This document shows positions 6,944-14,890 of a stretch of DNA of 20,772 bases, in pieces; the stretch's first letter is position 1; each line of letters opens with the position of its first letter. Under the pieces are notes generated by a model that worked only from the letters and a program-made list of their open reading frames with translations, did no database searches and was not told the DNA's origin. Origin of the DNA: PHBD01 sp964578535. GTDB taxonomy: Bacteria; Desulfobacterota; Syntrophia; Syntrophales; PHBD01. Both the position numbers and the translations under genes were made by a program. Where the stretch lies: positions 1-20,772 of the forward strand of contig CAZODI010000052.1 of NCBI GenBank assembly GCA_964578535.1, given 5' to 3'.

Positions 6944-8054
6944 GGCTCCTCCTGGCCTCCCACTCATCCCTCAGGATCCGTTTCAGATTCATCCCGGCCG
7001 TCCCCCTGCCGATCGGCCGCGGCAGCCGGCTCAGATCCGGAGCCTGCCCCCGGTCACCGGCAAGGCCGGCAAGCACGTCACGGACCGGACCGGTTTCCGT
7101 GAGAACGGGAATCCCGAGATGGTCGAATATTCGGAGATATTCGAGCTTGTCCCGGTTGCGGCCCGGTTGAAAAGAGACCACCTTCTTCCCCAGGAGGGCC
7201 GCTTCGAACAGAAGGCTGGAACACATGCCGAAAACGCCGTCAGAGGCGCAGACTGCGTCCAGGGGTTCCGTATCCGGGAGGATCAGCGGCTCCCGGAGTC
7301 CGGACGCGGCCAGGAGGTCCCGCAAATCGGCCAGGGATTCCCGCGGGTGCGGTTTTACGGCCCATGAGACCGGCGGGCGGACATCGCTGTTATTCGACAA
7401 TGAGGCGACCGCCCGGAACAAATCACCTTCATCGTAGCCCAGATCGAGCCCGAGGTTCCGGATGTTGCCCGACACGATCAGGATAAGCCGGGTCTCCGGG
7501 GAAACGTTGAGACAGGACCGCACCTTGTCCCGGGTTAACTCCCGATGCGAACGGGAAATCCCGACCAGGTCTTCCCAGTATGGATTCCCGGTAACGCGGA
7601 TGGCTTCGGCTGGAATTCCTTCCGCAACACATCCCTCCCCTGCATCGCCATCGGGGATGGCAACGACATCGGGCAAGTACCGGAGATCCAGGGTCCCGGG
7701 CGTTGAAAAACGCTGCCCGAAATTGGACCACCAGTCCACCAGTCCCGCGGCGAGGATCCCCCGCTCCCGGGCCTCCGACACAAAAAACCTCTCCCCCTGT
7801 GAATCGAGGCTGGAGCCGAGCAGCAGAACATCCGGGCGGAAGGCGTCGAGCGTGTCGCAGACATCTTCCCTGGTCATGTCCGTCCGGAAGGCAATATCCT
7901 GCCGGAGACCCGCTTTCGAAAAGACCTGCGAGGCATAATGCATCGTGACCGCCCATACGGGGCTGCCCTCCCTTCTCCAGGATTCGGCGAGCCCGGAGAG
8001 GGCATTGGCGGCGCCTGTGTCATGGCAGGCGATAAGAATGGACGGGCGTTCCAT
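6918..8054 (-). CDS. GT-B-fold glycosyltransferase-like / nucleotide-sugar epimerase-like protein
   Basis: A 378-residue protein with a two-domain GT-B look. The N-terminal domain starts PSILIACHDTGAANALSGLA (4-22). VTGNP (154-158) marks the domain link. The C-terminal half has LILIVSGNIRN (190-200), AVKPHPRE (232-239) and CASDGVFGMCSSLLFEAALLGKKV (269-292). This last pattern (SD..., E-A-L-G-K-V) is shared by NeuC/WecB-like epimerases, PseG-like hydrolases and many GT-B transferases. It has no close match that I can name. It may transfer the finished sugar or act on a nucleotide-sugar intermediate. The ATG at 8054 is 8 bases after the preceding stop, without a clear SD; a TTG at 8066 overlapping that stop is the alternative. 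Translation is probably coupled either way. Confidence 0.6.
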   Translation of the reverse strand: MERPSILIACHDTGAANALSGLAESWRREGSPVWAVTMHYASQVFSKAGLRQDIAFRTDMTREDVCDTLDAFRPDVLLLGSSLDSQGERFFVSEARERGILAAGLVDWWSNFGQRFSTPGTLDLRYLPDVVAIPDGDAGEGCVAEGIPAEAIRVTGNPYWEDLVGISRSHRELTRDKVRSCLNVSPETRLILIVSGNIRNLGLDLGYDEGDLFRAVASLSNNSDVRPPVSWAVKPHPRESLADLRDLLAASGLREPLILPDTEPLDAVCASDGVFGMCSSLLFEAALLGKKVVSFQPGRNRDKLEYLRIFDHLGIPVLTETGPVRDVLAGLAGDRGQAPDLSRLPRPIGRGTAGMNLKRILRDEWEARRSHGQSLSAC

Positions 8055-8062
8055 GATGCCGG

Positions 8063-9607
8063 TCAATTTTTGATGAATTTGCCCGTCAATCGGCTGTCAT
8101 GCACCCGATTGACCGTGACCAGGGATCCCACGATCCTCTGCTCGAGCCTGGGACTCATACGGTAGAGCGCATGAGAGGCCCAGCCCAGTGCGTATTTCCC
8201 ATGCCGACGGACGCGGGAGAGGCTCTGTGCTTCGATTGCCTTGCGGCCGATGAGGAGCCCCATCCTGGCGACGGCCCTTTTGTACTCCGGGGTGAATCGG
8301 AAAAAGAAGTCCTCGGCCACATATGTGTCGTCGTAGAGGTTCCGCTGGAAATAGGTGCTCACCTTGTACGGGTTCGCCACGTTCTGATAGATGACCATGC
8401 CCGCACTTTGGAACTTATCCTGCAACCAGAAATCCGTGAATCCTGCTTTCTCATGGTAATCTTCGTAGATCGGCGTATCCGGGTATGGAATGACGGCACC
8501 GTACAGCTGAAAGCAGTTCACGTGCTTTTCTACGGACCTGATGAACCGGATGTCGTCTTCGACATGCTCCGGCGTCTCCCAGGGAAAACCGGTCATGAGA
8601 TTGACATACATGGGAAGTCCCAGATTCCCCGTCATGACAACCGTCTCCAGGGCCTGCCTGGCGGTATAGCCCTTTCTCGTCCTCTTCAGGGTCTCGTCGT
8701 TCGCGCTCTCTATCCCATAGGTGACCTGGGTCAGACCGGCCTGCATCATTTTCCGTAGAAGCTTCTCGTCGACGCTCGTCGCCCTGGTGCCCATCATCCA
8801 CTTGAAGGGAAGCTTCGCCGCGATGAATTTGTCGCAGAATTCATGGATGTGGTCCCGATCGACGGTGAAGGTCTCGTCGGACATCCAGAAGTCCGTGATG
8901 CCATATGCCTCGTTCCGACGGACCATCTCTTCGAGGATGCTGTCGGCGCTGCGTTTGGCGTGCTTCATCCAGTCCCTGTGCGAACAGAAGCTGCATTGAA
9001 ACGGGCATCCCCTGCCGCAGCTGATGACGTTGAGGCCCTTTATGGAGCCGTCGGCAACCCGGAATTCATCCAGATCGATGGCGGAATAGTCCATCTCCCC
9101 CAGGTCATCCAGGTCCGTCAGCCTCGGCGGCTTCTCGTTGTGGACGACACGGCCCTCCGGGTCTATATAGCTCGTTCCGCGAAGGTCCGCCCGCCTTGCC
9201 GGATCCCGGCCGGCCACGAACCATGCCGAGAAGTCGTCGATGGCAAGCTCCCCCTCCCCGCGAACGACAAGATCGGCTCCGTTGCGCAGGGCTTCCTCCG
9301 GGCGGATGGACGGATGGTTGCCTCCGGCCATGACGAAGTAACCCTGTTCGCGGAGCTTCTGCTGCAGACGGTAGACCTCCAGGACGTTGAACGTGGCATA
9401 GGAGAGCCCGACAACATCTGGAGCGAAGGGCCGGACGATCTCCTGCAGGAGCTGGTCGACGGAGCGGAAGCTTCGAAACGTGTTGATGTGGATTTTCACA
9501 TCGAATCCGTTTCTCTTGAATCGCTTGCCCACGTATGTCAGGCCGCCGGGGATCGTGGCGATCGGGTTGGGAAACAGAAGCAACAGACGTTTCTTATTGT
9601 ACGGCAT
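8063..9607 (-). CDS. B12-binding domain radical SAM protein (514 aa)
   Basis: Residues 6-135 are a cobalamin-binding-like domain (RLLLLFPNP, PDVVGLSYATFN, YFVMAGGNHPSI, ADLVVRGEGE). The DxHxxG ligand motif is not visible, so B12 may not be bound base-off in the usual way. Residues 190-400 are the radical SAM barrel with C201-x3-C205-x2-C208 (CGRGCPFQCSFCSH), then FWMSDETF and VTYGIESANDETL, the standard features of B12 radical SAM proteins. A helical C-terminal region of about 100 residues follows. The ATG at 9607 has a clear SD (aaggag). It starts 12 bases after pseG. It shares a layout with the radical SAM gene at the end of the operon, but the two differ enough not to be a recent duplication. 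Substrate unknown. Confidence 0.87.
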   Translation of the reverse strand: MPYNKKRLLLLFPNPIATIPGGLTYVGKRFKRNGFDVKIHINTFRSFRSVDQLLQEIVRPFAPDVVGLSYATFNVLEVYRLQQKLREQGYFVMAGGNHPSIRPEEALRNGADLVVRGEGELAIDDFSAWFVAGRDPARRADLRGTSYIDPEGRVVHNEKPPRLTDLDDLGEMDYSAIDLDEFRVADGSIKGLNVISCGRGCPFQCSFCSHRDWMKHAKRSADSILEEMVRRNEAYGITDFWMSDETFTVDRDHIHEFCDKFIAAKLPFKWMMGTRATSVDEKLLRKMMQAGLTQVTYGIESANDETLKRTRKGYTARQALETVVMTGNLGLPMYVNLMTGFPWETPEHVEDDIRFIRSVEKHVNCFQLYGAVIPYPDTPIYEDYHEKAGFTDFWLQDKFQSAGMVIYQNVANPYKVSTYFQRNLYDDTYVAEDFFFRFTPEYKRAVARMGLLIGRKAIEAQSLSRVRRHGKYALGWASHALYRMSPRLEQRIVGSLVTVNRVHDSRLTGKFIKN

Positions 9608-9619
9608 GAATTCTCCTTG

Positions 9620-10732
9620 TCATGACAGTGACGGAGAGGGCTGCAGCATGGCCTCCATGCAGCGCTTCGCCCCCAGGCCGTCCACCAGCGACTGTCCTTT
9701 CATGGCCATTTCCAGCACCCGCTTCGGATGCCCGGCAAGTTCTTCTATCGTATCCCGGATCTTTTCAGGTGTTACCCGTCCGCTTTCTCCAAGAAAATGA
9801 ATGCACCCCGTAGCGGCCAGATCCCGGACGGCCTCCATTTGATTGAAGGCCGTCGCGATCACAAGAGCCGGCAGGCCCATACAGCATCTCTCCCATGTCG
9901 TGATCCCGCCTGCGCCTATCGCAAGATCGGCCCGGGCCATCAAGCGGGCCATGTTTTCCGCGCCCTCATGGATGTTGACGCGAGGCATCCCGGCGGCCAT
10001 CGTCGCAAGGGCTTTCCTGTTCGCGTTGTTCGGGCCGAGAACGACGTCCGTTTCAAAATCCCGCCCGGCAAGCAGGCAAAGCCCCTGCAGGACGTTCCCC
10101 GTTTCATGACTCAGATCGCTGCCTCCGAAAAAAACAAAGAGGCGGCGGATGCAGCCATCCCTTTCGATCCCGGAAGACGCCGCCTCCGCAAACTCCTCCC
10201 TGAGGAGCGCAAAACCGGGACCGGTCAGCAGGCGGCATGGTTCAGGAACCAGCCGTTCGTAGCGCCCGGCCGCATTCACATAATAGTTCTGGTCGAGGAG
10301 GAGATCCGCGTCATGGGGACGATCCGCCAAGTCGTCGATGACCATGATCCTCCCTGCATGCGGCCGCAGCGATGATTCCCATGGCCGGCCGATGGCATAG
10401 TGATCGACGACGAGCCAGTCCGTGCCATGCCCGTCAGAAACAAGCGCTTCCATCGTCTCTCTTGAATCCGTCTGCCAGTCCGCACCGAGCCAATGGGCAT
10501 GGACCGTTCCGGCCGGACGGGTCGCCGCCGAAAGGCCGGTCGATACGGCCGGCAGCCGGCATACCCGAAAACCCATTTTCTCGATCCGTGAGCAGAGATT
10601 CCCCGGCAGCTCCCGGCATAAAAACCGGACATCCGCTCCCCCTGCCCGTAGAACCCCGGCAAGCGTCAGACAGCGCATGACGTGGCCGGTCCCGATCTCC
10701 ACCGAGGCGTCGGTGCGAATCGCAACATACAT
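9620..10732 (-). CDS. pseG: UDP-2,4-diacetamido-2,4,6-trideoxy-beta-L-altropyranose hydrolase (PseG)
   Basis: A 370-residue GT-B-like hydrolase that removes UDP from the diacetamido sugar before PseI acts. MYVAIRTDASVEIGTGHVMR is the family signature; H17 in GTGHVMRC matches the catalytic His of characterised PseG. Later motifs are DWLVVDHYAIG, VIDDLADRPHDADLLLDQNYY, LFVFFGGSDLSHETG and ADLAIGAGGITTWERCCMGLPALV. It is longer than the 274-residue Campylobacter enzyme. There is no fused acetyltransferase at the C-terminus, as some PseG proteins have, which agrees with a separate GNAT gene. The ATG at 10732 shares one base with the fusion gene's stop (TGATG), so the two are translationally coupled. 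Confidence 0.93.
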   Translation of the reverse strand: MYVAIRTDASVEIGTGHVMRCLTLAGVLRAGGADVRFLCRELPGNLCSRIEKMGFRVCRLPAVSTGLSAATRPAGTVHAHWLGADWQTDSRETMEALVSDGHGTDWLVVDHYAIGRPWESSLRPHAGRIMVIDDLADRPHDADLLLDQNYYVNAAGRYERLVPEPCRLLTGPGFALLREEFAEAASSGIERDGCIRRLFVFFGGSDLSHETGNVLQGLCLLAGRDFETDVVLGPNNANRKALATMAAGMPRVNIHEGAENMARLMARADLAIGAGGITTWERCCMGLPALVIATAFNQMEAVRDLAATGCIHFLGESGRVTPEKIRDTIEELAGHPKRVLEMAMKGQSLVDGLGAKRCMEAMLQPSPSLS

Positions 10733-12816
10733 CAGTTGAGCCGCTTGAAGCCGGCAACGGCCGGATTCCCTTTCAGATACTTCTCGGGCCCGCCTTCCCG
10801 ACAGACCTTGGCGATTCGCTCAAAAACCGAATCCGCCGCGGCAAGATACCCCTCCACATGCCCGTCCGTATGGGCCAGCATGGAATAGAAGGACGTCGAG
10901 GCGAGGTATCCCTTTTCCAGCATCCACTGCACGAAAAGGGCTTTCAGCACGGCCTGCCCCGAATCGACAAAGGAGAAATGGCTCAACGGAGGGATGCCGC
11001 CTACGTCAATGGAGAGGCCGTGCCTGGCCGCAATCGTCTTCCACCCGGCCTGGATTCTCTCTCCGACGGCCATCAGGTGCACTCCGGCGTTCATCCGCCG
11101 GTGCTTCCCGATCATGGCGAGGGCGGCCGCCGGTCCGATCCGCTCCGTCCAGTATGTGCTGCTGATAAAGGTCTTCTGGGCCGCATCCATGACCGCTTCG
11201 CGGCCGACAACGGCGCCGATGGGATAGCCGTTACCCAGCGCCTTGGAAAAAACCGCCACATCCGGCCGGATGCCCAGCTCCAGGTGAGCGCCCCCGGTGT
11301 TCATGCGAAAACCCGCCGATATCTCGTCGATGATGAGAACCGCGCCGTGCTTGTCCGCGAGCATCCTGATCCCGTCGAAGTATCCCGGCGCCGGACGGTC
11401 GTTTCGAATCGGCTCCATGATGATGGCCGCAATGTCCTTTCCCTGTTCCTCCATGATCGCCCGGATCTCCTCCGGCTGATTGTAACGAAACGGGATGGCG
11501 GTACCGGCCAGGGCTCTCGGAACACCCGCCGGATCAAGCCCCGGGAGCAGATGCTCGCCGAGAGCGTTTTCCGTCCCCACGTTGGCCGCCAGGTACCAGT
11601 CGTGCCAGCCGTGGTATCCGCAGAAAGCGACTTTGTCACGACCGGTTGCAGCCCGGGCAATGCGGACGGCGATCGCCATGGATTCGCCGCCTGTCCGGGC
11701 AAAGCGTACTTTCTGCGCCCACGGGTGGATCTCGCACAAAAGCTCGGCAAGGAGGACCTCTTCGGGGCAGTTGAGGGAGGAAGAGCTGCCCTGGCGGACG
11801 GCGGCCATGACGGCCGCATCGACATCGGGATCGGCGTAACCCAGGACGTTCGCCCCGATCCCTCCGATGCTCATATCGATGTAGCGGTTGTCGTCCAGAT
11901 CCCACACCTCGACGCCGCTGGCCCTGCTGAAATAGCCGGGCCAGACACCCATCGAGAACAGGTCGGGCCGCTTGGAAAGAAGCTGGGTCATCCCCGGGAT
12001 GCACTTCTTCGCCCGTTCCTGCATGCCGAGCGATTTCGTCAATGTGATGCCCGCCCCAGTCACCGGCCGGTCCTCCATGATGGATTTCCGAAAACCCTCG
12101 TTCCGGGAAATGTGCCGGTTCATTGTGGACAGCTCGGGCCTCTCCTTCAGGAGCGCGAGGATATCGTTCATGGAGAAGGACGGATTCCCGGGATACAGGG
12201 CCTCATAGACCTTCCTCACGAAGGCGAGGTCGGGCTCCTCGTCCACCGTCCAGCGCATGGCGGAGAGATCCCGGCTGTTTTTGAAGTTTGCGACCCGGAA
12301 CCGTTCCGGGTGGTTCCGGATGAACGGCGTTACGTGCTCCCGCTCCGACTTGAGGGTGGCCTCGCTACATGCAGCCGTCAGGGCTTCCATCCGGAAGACT
12401 TCCGTATCGAGACCGTCGGGAAACGTCGGTTCGATGGCGTTGGACATATAGTCGAGATCACCGGCCTTGAATGCGGCAATGACCCGGTCCACGACTTCCG
12501 GATCGATCAGAGGGCAGTCGGCTGTCAGCCTGACACAGATATCCGCTTCGTAATGCAGGGCTGCCTTGTAAAAGCGATCCAGGACATCATCGAGGCTTCC
12601 ACGGAAACAGGCAATGTGTTCCTGCCGGCAGAGGGTCTCGATCGCATTGTCTTCGCCGTCGGTCGATGTTGCAACGGCGACCAGGTCAATACTCCGGGCC
12701 CGGGCCACGCGACCGGCCATATGCCAGAGCAGGGGCTTGCCCAGGATGCTTGCCAGGACTTTCCCCGGCAGGCGGCTGGAACTCATGCGGGCTTGTATAA
12801 TGGCCACCGTCTTCAT
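10732..12816 (-). CDS. Fusion: SpsF/PseF-like cytidylyltransferase plus class III aminotransferase
   Basis: A single 694-residue frame. Residues 1-235 are a nucleotidyltransferase of the SpsF/CMP-sugar synthetase type: IIQARMSSSRLPGKVL (6-21) is the CTP-binding loop, with RLTADCPLID (96-105) and RWTVDEEPDL (188-197). In this operon it is the only candidate for CMP activation of the nonulosonic acid, the PseF step. After a linker of about 25 residues, 260-694 is a glutamate-1-semialdehyde aminomutase-like, PLP-dependent class III aminotransferase: TGGESMAIAVRIAR (375-388), YHGWHDWY (401-408), LIIDEISAGFR (494-504), and FSKALGNGYPIG (523-534) with K525 the Schiff-base lysine. The ATG at 12816 has SD ggaggggg-like sequence 7 bases upstream. 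The reaction of the aminotransferase half is unknown; PseC already supplies the amine of the standard pathway. Confidence 0.88.
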   Translation of the reverse strand: MKTVAIIQARMSSSRLPGKVLASILGKPLLWHMAGRVARARSIDLVAVATSTDGEDNAIETLCRQEHIACFRGSLDDVLDRFYKAALHYEADICVRLTADCPLIDPEVVDRVIAAFKAGDLDYMSNAIEPTFPDGLDTEVFRMEALTAACSEATLKSEREHVTPFIRNHPERFRVANFKNSRDLSAMRWTVDEEPDLAFVRKVYEALYPGNPSFSMNDILALLKERPELSTMNRHISRNEGFRKSIMEDRPVTGAGITLTKSLGMQERAKKCIPGMTQLLSKRPDLFSMGVWPGYFSRASGVEVWDLDDNRYIDMSIGGIGANVLGYADPDVDAAVMAAVRQGSSSSLNCPEEVLLAELLCEIHPWAQKVRFARTGGESMAIAVRIARAATGRDKVAFCGYHGWHDWYLAANVGTENALGEHLLPGLDPAGVPRALAGTAIPFRYNQPEEIRAIMEEQGKDIAAIIMEPIRNDRPAPGYFDGIRMLADKHGAVLIIDEISAGFRMNTGGAHLELGIRPDVAVFSKALGNGYPIGAVVGREAVMDAAQKTFISSTYWTERIGPAAALAMIGKHRRMNAGVHLMAVGERIQAGWKTIAARHGLSIDVGGIPPLSHFSFVDSGQAVLKALFVQWMLEKGYLASTSFYSMLAHTDGHVEGYLAAADSVFERIAKVCREGGPEKYLKGNPAVAGFKRLN

Positions 12817-12819
12817 CGG

Positions 12820-13719
12820 TTATCCCCTCCACAGGGATGGATTGACAACCCGTTCGTCCACTTCCTCAAACAGGCTCTCAACAGCGCCGATCAGCACCTC
12901 CGGTACATCATTTTGCCAGGAACGCAAATTCTCCCGCACCTGCTCCCTGGTCTCCGCGCCGAAAAGAACCGGGGACTCCGGAAAGCGCGTCTTGATGTAT
13001 CCGATGGCCGCCTCGCGCCTGGTCAAGCCGAATTCGGCGATCAGCCGGCCGAACTGCTCGAGAACGGGCATGGAAAAAGCGACTCTCGGCGGCACATCCC
13101 GAGGATCCATGAGAAGGAGTCCCTGCAGAAATATGCTGCGGATGTGAATCTCCTTGTTCTTCTCTTTCGCCCTCGCGTCGATGCCCGCCCTCGCGGCACG
13201 CTGGTCGACGATGCTGGCCGGCAACTGGACGATGTCGATCACTTCCTCGTGCAAAGCCGCCAGGCCCCTTTCGGGAGAATAGACCGAGACGCCGATGTGC
13301 CCGACTTTTCCCTCGGCAACGAAGTGATAAAGGCTTTCCGCCAGGCCGTCTTTCAACAGATCCAACTGCTCCTCACGATGCAGGAGAAGTGCATGTATCC
13401 TGGGAACCCGCAGTCGGCCGATGCTGCTGTCGACAGCCTTGGCGAGAAGTGCAGCATTACGGTGGTCGATCCCGGGATCCAGTTTGGTGATGATGCAAAT
13501 GTCATCCGCAAGACCCAGATCATGGATGATCGAGCCAAGGACGGCCTCGCTGTCCCCGTATCCCTGGGCCGTGTCGAAGGTCCGGATTCCGCCTTCCCAG
13601 GCGGCGGCGATCATCGCCCTGGCATCGGCCGTATCGGGCCGGCCGCTGCGGTTGGCCACCCCGTAGGGCATCCCCAGTTGCGCCGTTCCAAGGATGAGCC
13701 GTTCTGAAGGGCTGTCCAT
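12820..13719 (-). CDS. Aldo/keto reductase
   Basis: A 299-residue NAD(P)-dependent oxidoreductase of the AKR TIM-barrel family. The catalytic four are all present: D49 and Y54 (FDTAQGYG), K79 (IITKLD) and H114 (LLLHREE). The N-terminus LILGTAQLGMPYGVAN is typical of the AKRs found in polysaccharide clusters. The C-terminal part (FPESPVLFGAETREQVRENL) fits the cofactor-binding end. It lies 25 bases after pseC and 3 bases before the fusion gene. The start is the ATG at 13719; there is no clear SD. AKRs are not part of the six-step pseudaminic pathway. With the adjacent aminotransferase it could form an oxidation/amination or reduction pair (inference). Confidence 0.9.
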   Translation of the reverse strand: MDSPSERLILGTAQLGMPYGVANRSGRPDTADARAMIAAAWEGGIRTFDTAQGYGDSEAVLGSIIHDLGLADDICIITKLDPGIDHRNAALLAKAVDSSIGRLRVPRIHALLLHREEQLDLLKDGLAESLYHFVAEGKVGHIGVSVYSPERGLAALHEEVIDIVQLPASIVDQRAARAGIDARAKEKNKEIHIRSIFLQGLLLMDPRDVPPRVAFSMPVLEQFGRLIAEFGLTRREAAIGYIKTRFPESPVLFGAETREQVRENLRSWQNDVPEVLIGAVESLFEEVDERVVNPSLWRG

Positions 13720-13744
13720 AAGCAGTCGGTTGAATCAGGTCATG

Positions 13745-14890
13745 TCACCGGCATCCGGGCGACACGACATGTGCAAGAGTGTCCACCACCCTGTCCATTT
13801 CGCTGTCCGTGAGCGTGGGGAACATGGGCAAAGACAGGATCTCCACGTACGCGGCCTCCGCCACCGGGCACAGGCCGGGGCCTGTTCCGAAGCGGTTCCT
13901 GTAAAAGGGGTGGAGATGAACGGGGATATAGTGAACGTTCACACCGATTCCGGCGGCGCGCAGGGCTTGGAAGACTCCGTCCCTTTCGATGCGCGCCTTC
14001 CGGCCGTCGACCCGGACGACATAGAGGTGATAGGCGTGGGAGACACCCGCCCGCACGGCGATCGGCCGAACGCCGGGAATGCCCGCCAGAGCCCGGTCAT
14101 AGCGTTCGGCGATGGCCTGCCGCCGTCCGATCCAGACGGGCAGTTTTGCGAGCTGGCTCAATCCCAGGGCACACTGAAAGTCGGTGATGCGGTAATTGTA
14201 ACCCAGCTCGATCATCTCGTAGAACCACTGCCCCTTCTCTTCCCGCTGCCGGTGGTCGGTATCGATGCCGTGATTGCGGAATCGCCGAAGCCGCTCGGCG
14301 AATTCCGGGCTGTCGGTGGTGACCATGCCTCCTTCCCCGGTCGTGATGTGCTTCACCGGATGGAAGCTGAATACCGTCATGTCGGCAAGGCACCCGGCGG
14401 GGCGGCCGTCCAGGGTCGCACCCAGGGCATGGCAGGCGTCGGCGACAAGAATCAGACCCCGCTCCCTCGCCAGTCCCTGAAGGACGCCGTAGTCACAGGG
14501 GTGGCCCGCGTAATCGACGGCGATCATGGCTTTTGTTTTCGGTCCGATTCGATCCGCGGCGCATCGCGGATCGATGAGCAGCGTTCCCGGGTCCACGTCT
14601 GCAAACACCGGGGTGCCCCCCTGGAAGACAATGGAGTTGGCACTCGCGGCAAAGGTCATGGGCGGGACGACGACTTCGTCGCCGGGCCCGATCCCGGCCG
14701 CATGCATGGATCCATGGAGTGCTGCGGTTCCGCTGCTGAAGGCCACGGCATGGCGGGCTCCAACCGCCTGCGCAAAGGTCTCCTCGAAGCGGCCCACCAG
14801 GGGACCCGTTGTCAGCCAGTCCGAACGCAGGACCTCCACGACGGCCCGGATGTCGTCTTCGTCCACTGCCTGCCTGCCATAGGGAATCAT
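13745..14890 (-). CDS. pseC: UDP-4-amino-4,6-dideoxy-N-acetyl-beta-L-altrosamine transaminase (PseC)
   Basis: A 381-residue PLP-dependent DegT/DnrJ/EryC1 aminotransferase. It aminates C4 of the 4-keto sugar made by PseB, using glutamate. MIPYGRQAVDEDDIRAVVEVLRSDWLTTGP is typical of the PseC group. FSSGTAALH (51-59), DVDPGTLLID (98-107), VADACHALGA (149-158) with D151, and FSFHPVKHITTGEGG (174-188) with K180 as the PLP lysine are all present. EMIELGYNYRITDFQCALG and GVNVHYIPVHLHPFY complete the family pattern. The ATG at 14890 overlaps the pseB stop by ATGA. A much longer in-frame extension exists upstream but lies inside pseB and is rejected. Confidence 0.95.
   Translation of the reverse strand: MIPYGRQAVDEDDIRAVVEVLRSDWLTTGPLVGRFEETFAQAVGARHAVAFSSGTAALHGSMHAAGIGPGDEVVVPPMTFAASANSIVFQGGTPVFADVDPGTLLIDPRCAADRIGPKTKAMIAVDYAGHPCDYGVLQGLARERGLILVADACHALGATLDGRPAGCLADMTVFSFHPVKHITTGEGGMVTTDSPEFAERLRRFRNHGIDTDHRQREEKGQWFYEMIELGYNYRITDFQCALGLSQLAKLPVWIGRRQAIAERYDRALAGIPGVRPIAVRAGVSHAYHLYVVRVDGRKARIERDGVFQALRAAGIGVNVHYIPVHLHPFYRNRFGTGPGLCPVAEAAYVEILSLPMFPTLTDSEMDRVVDTLAHVVSPGCR

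Noticed and set aside
10858..13707. Plus-strand open frame of 949 codons
   Set aside because: It lies entirely antisense to the fusion gene and the aldo/keto reductase, both of which have full domain signatures, good starts and operon spacing. Its translation is low-complexity, rich in Arg, Gly, Pro and His, without recognisable domains: a shadow of GC-rich codon use.
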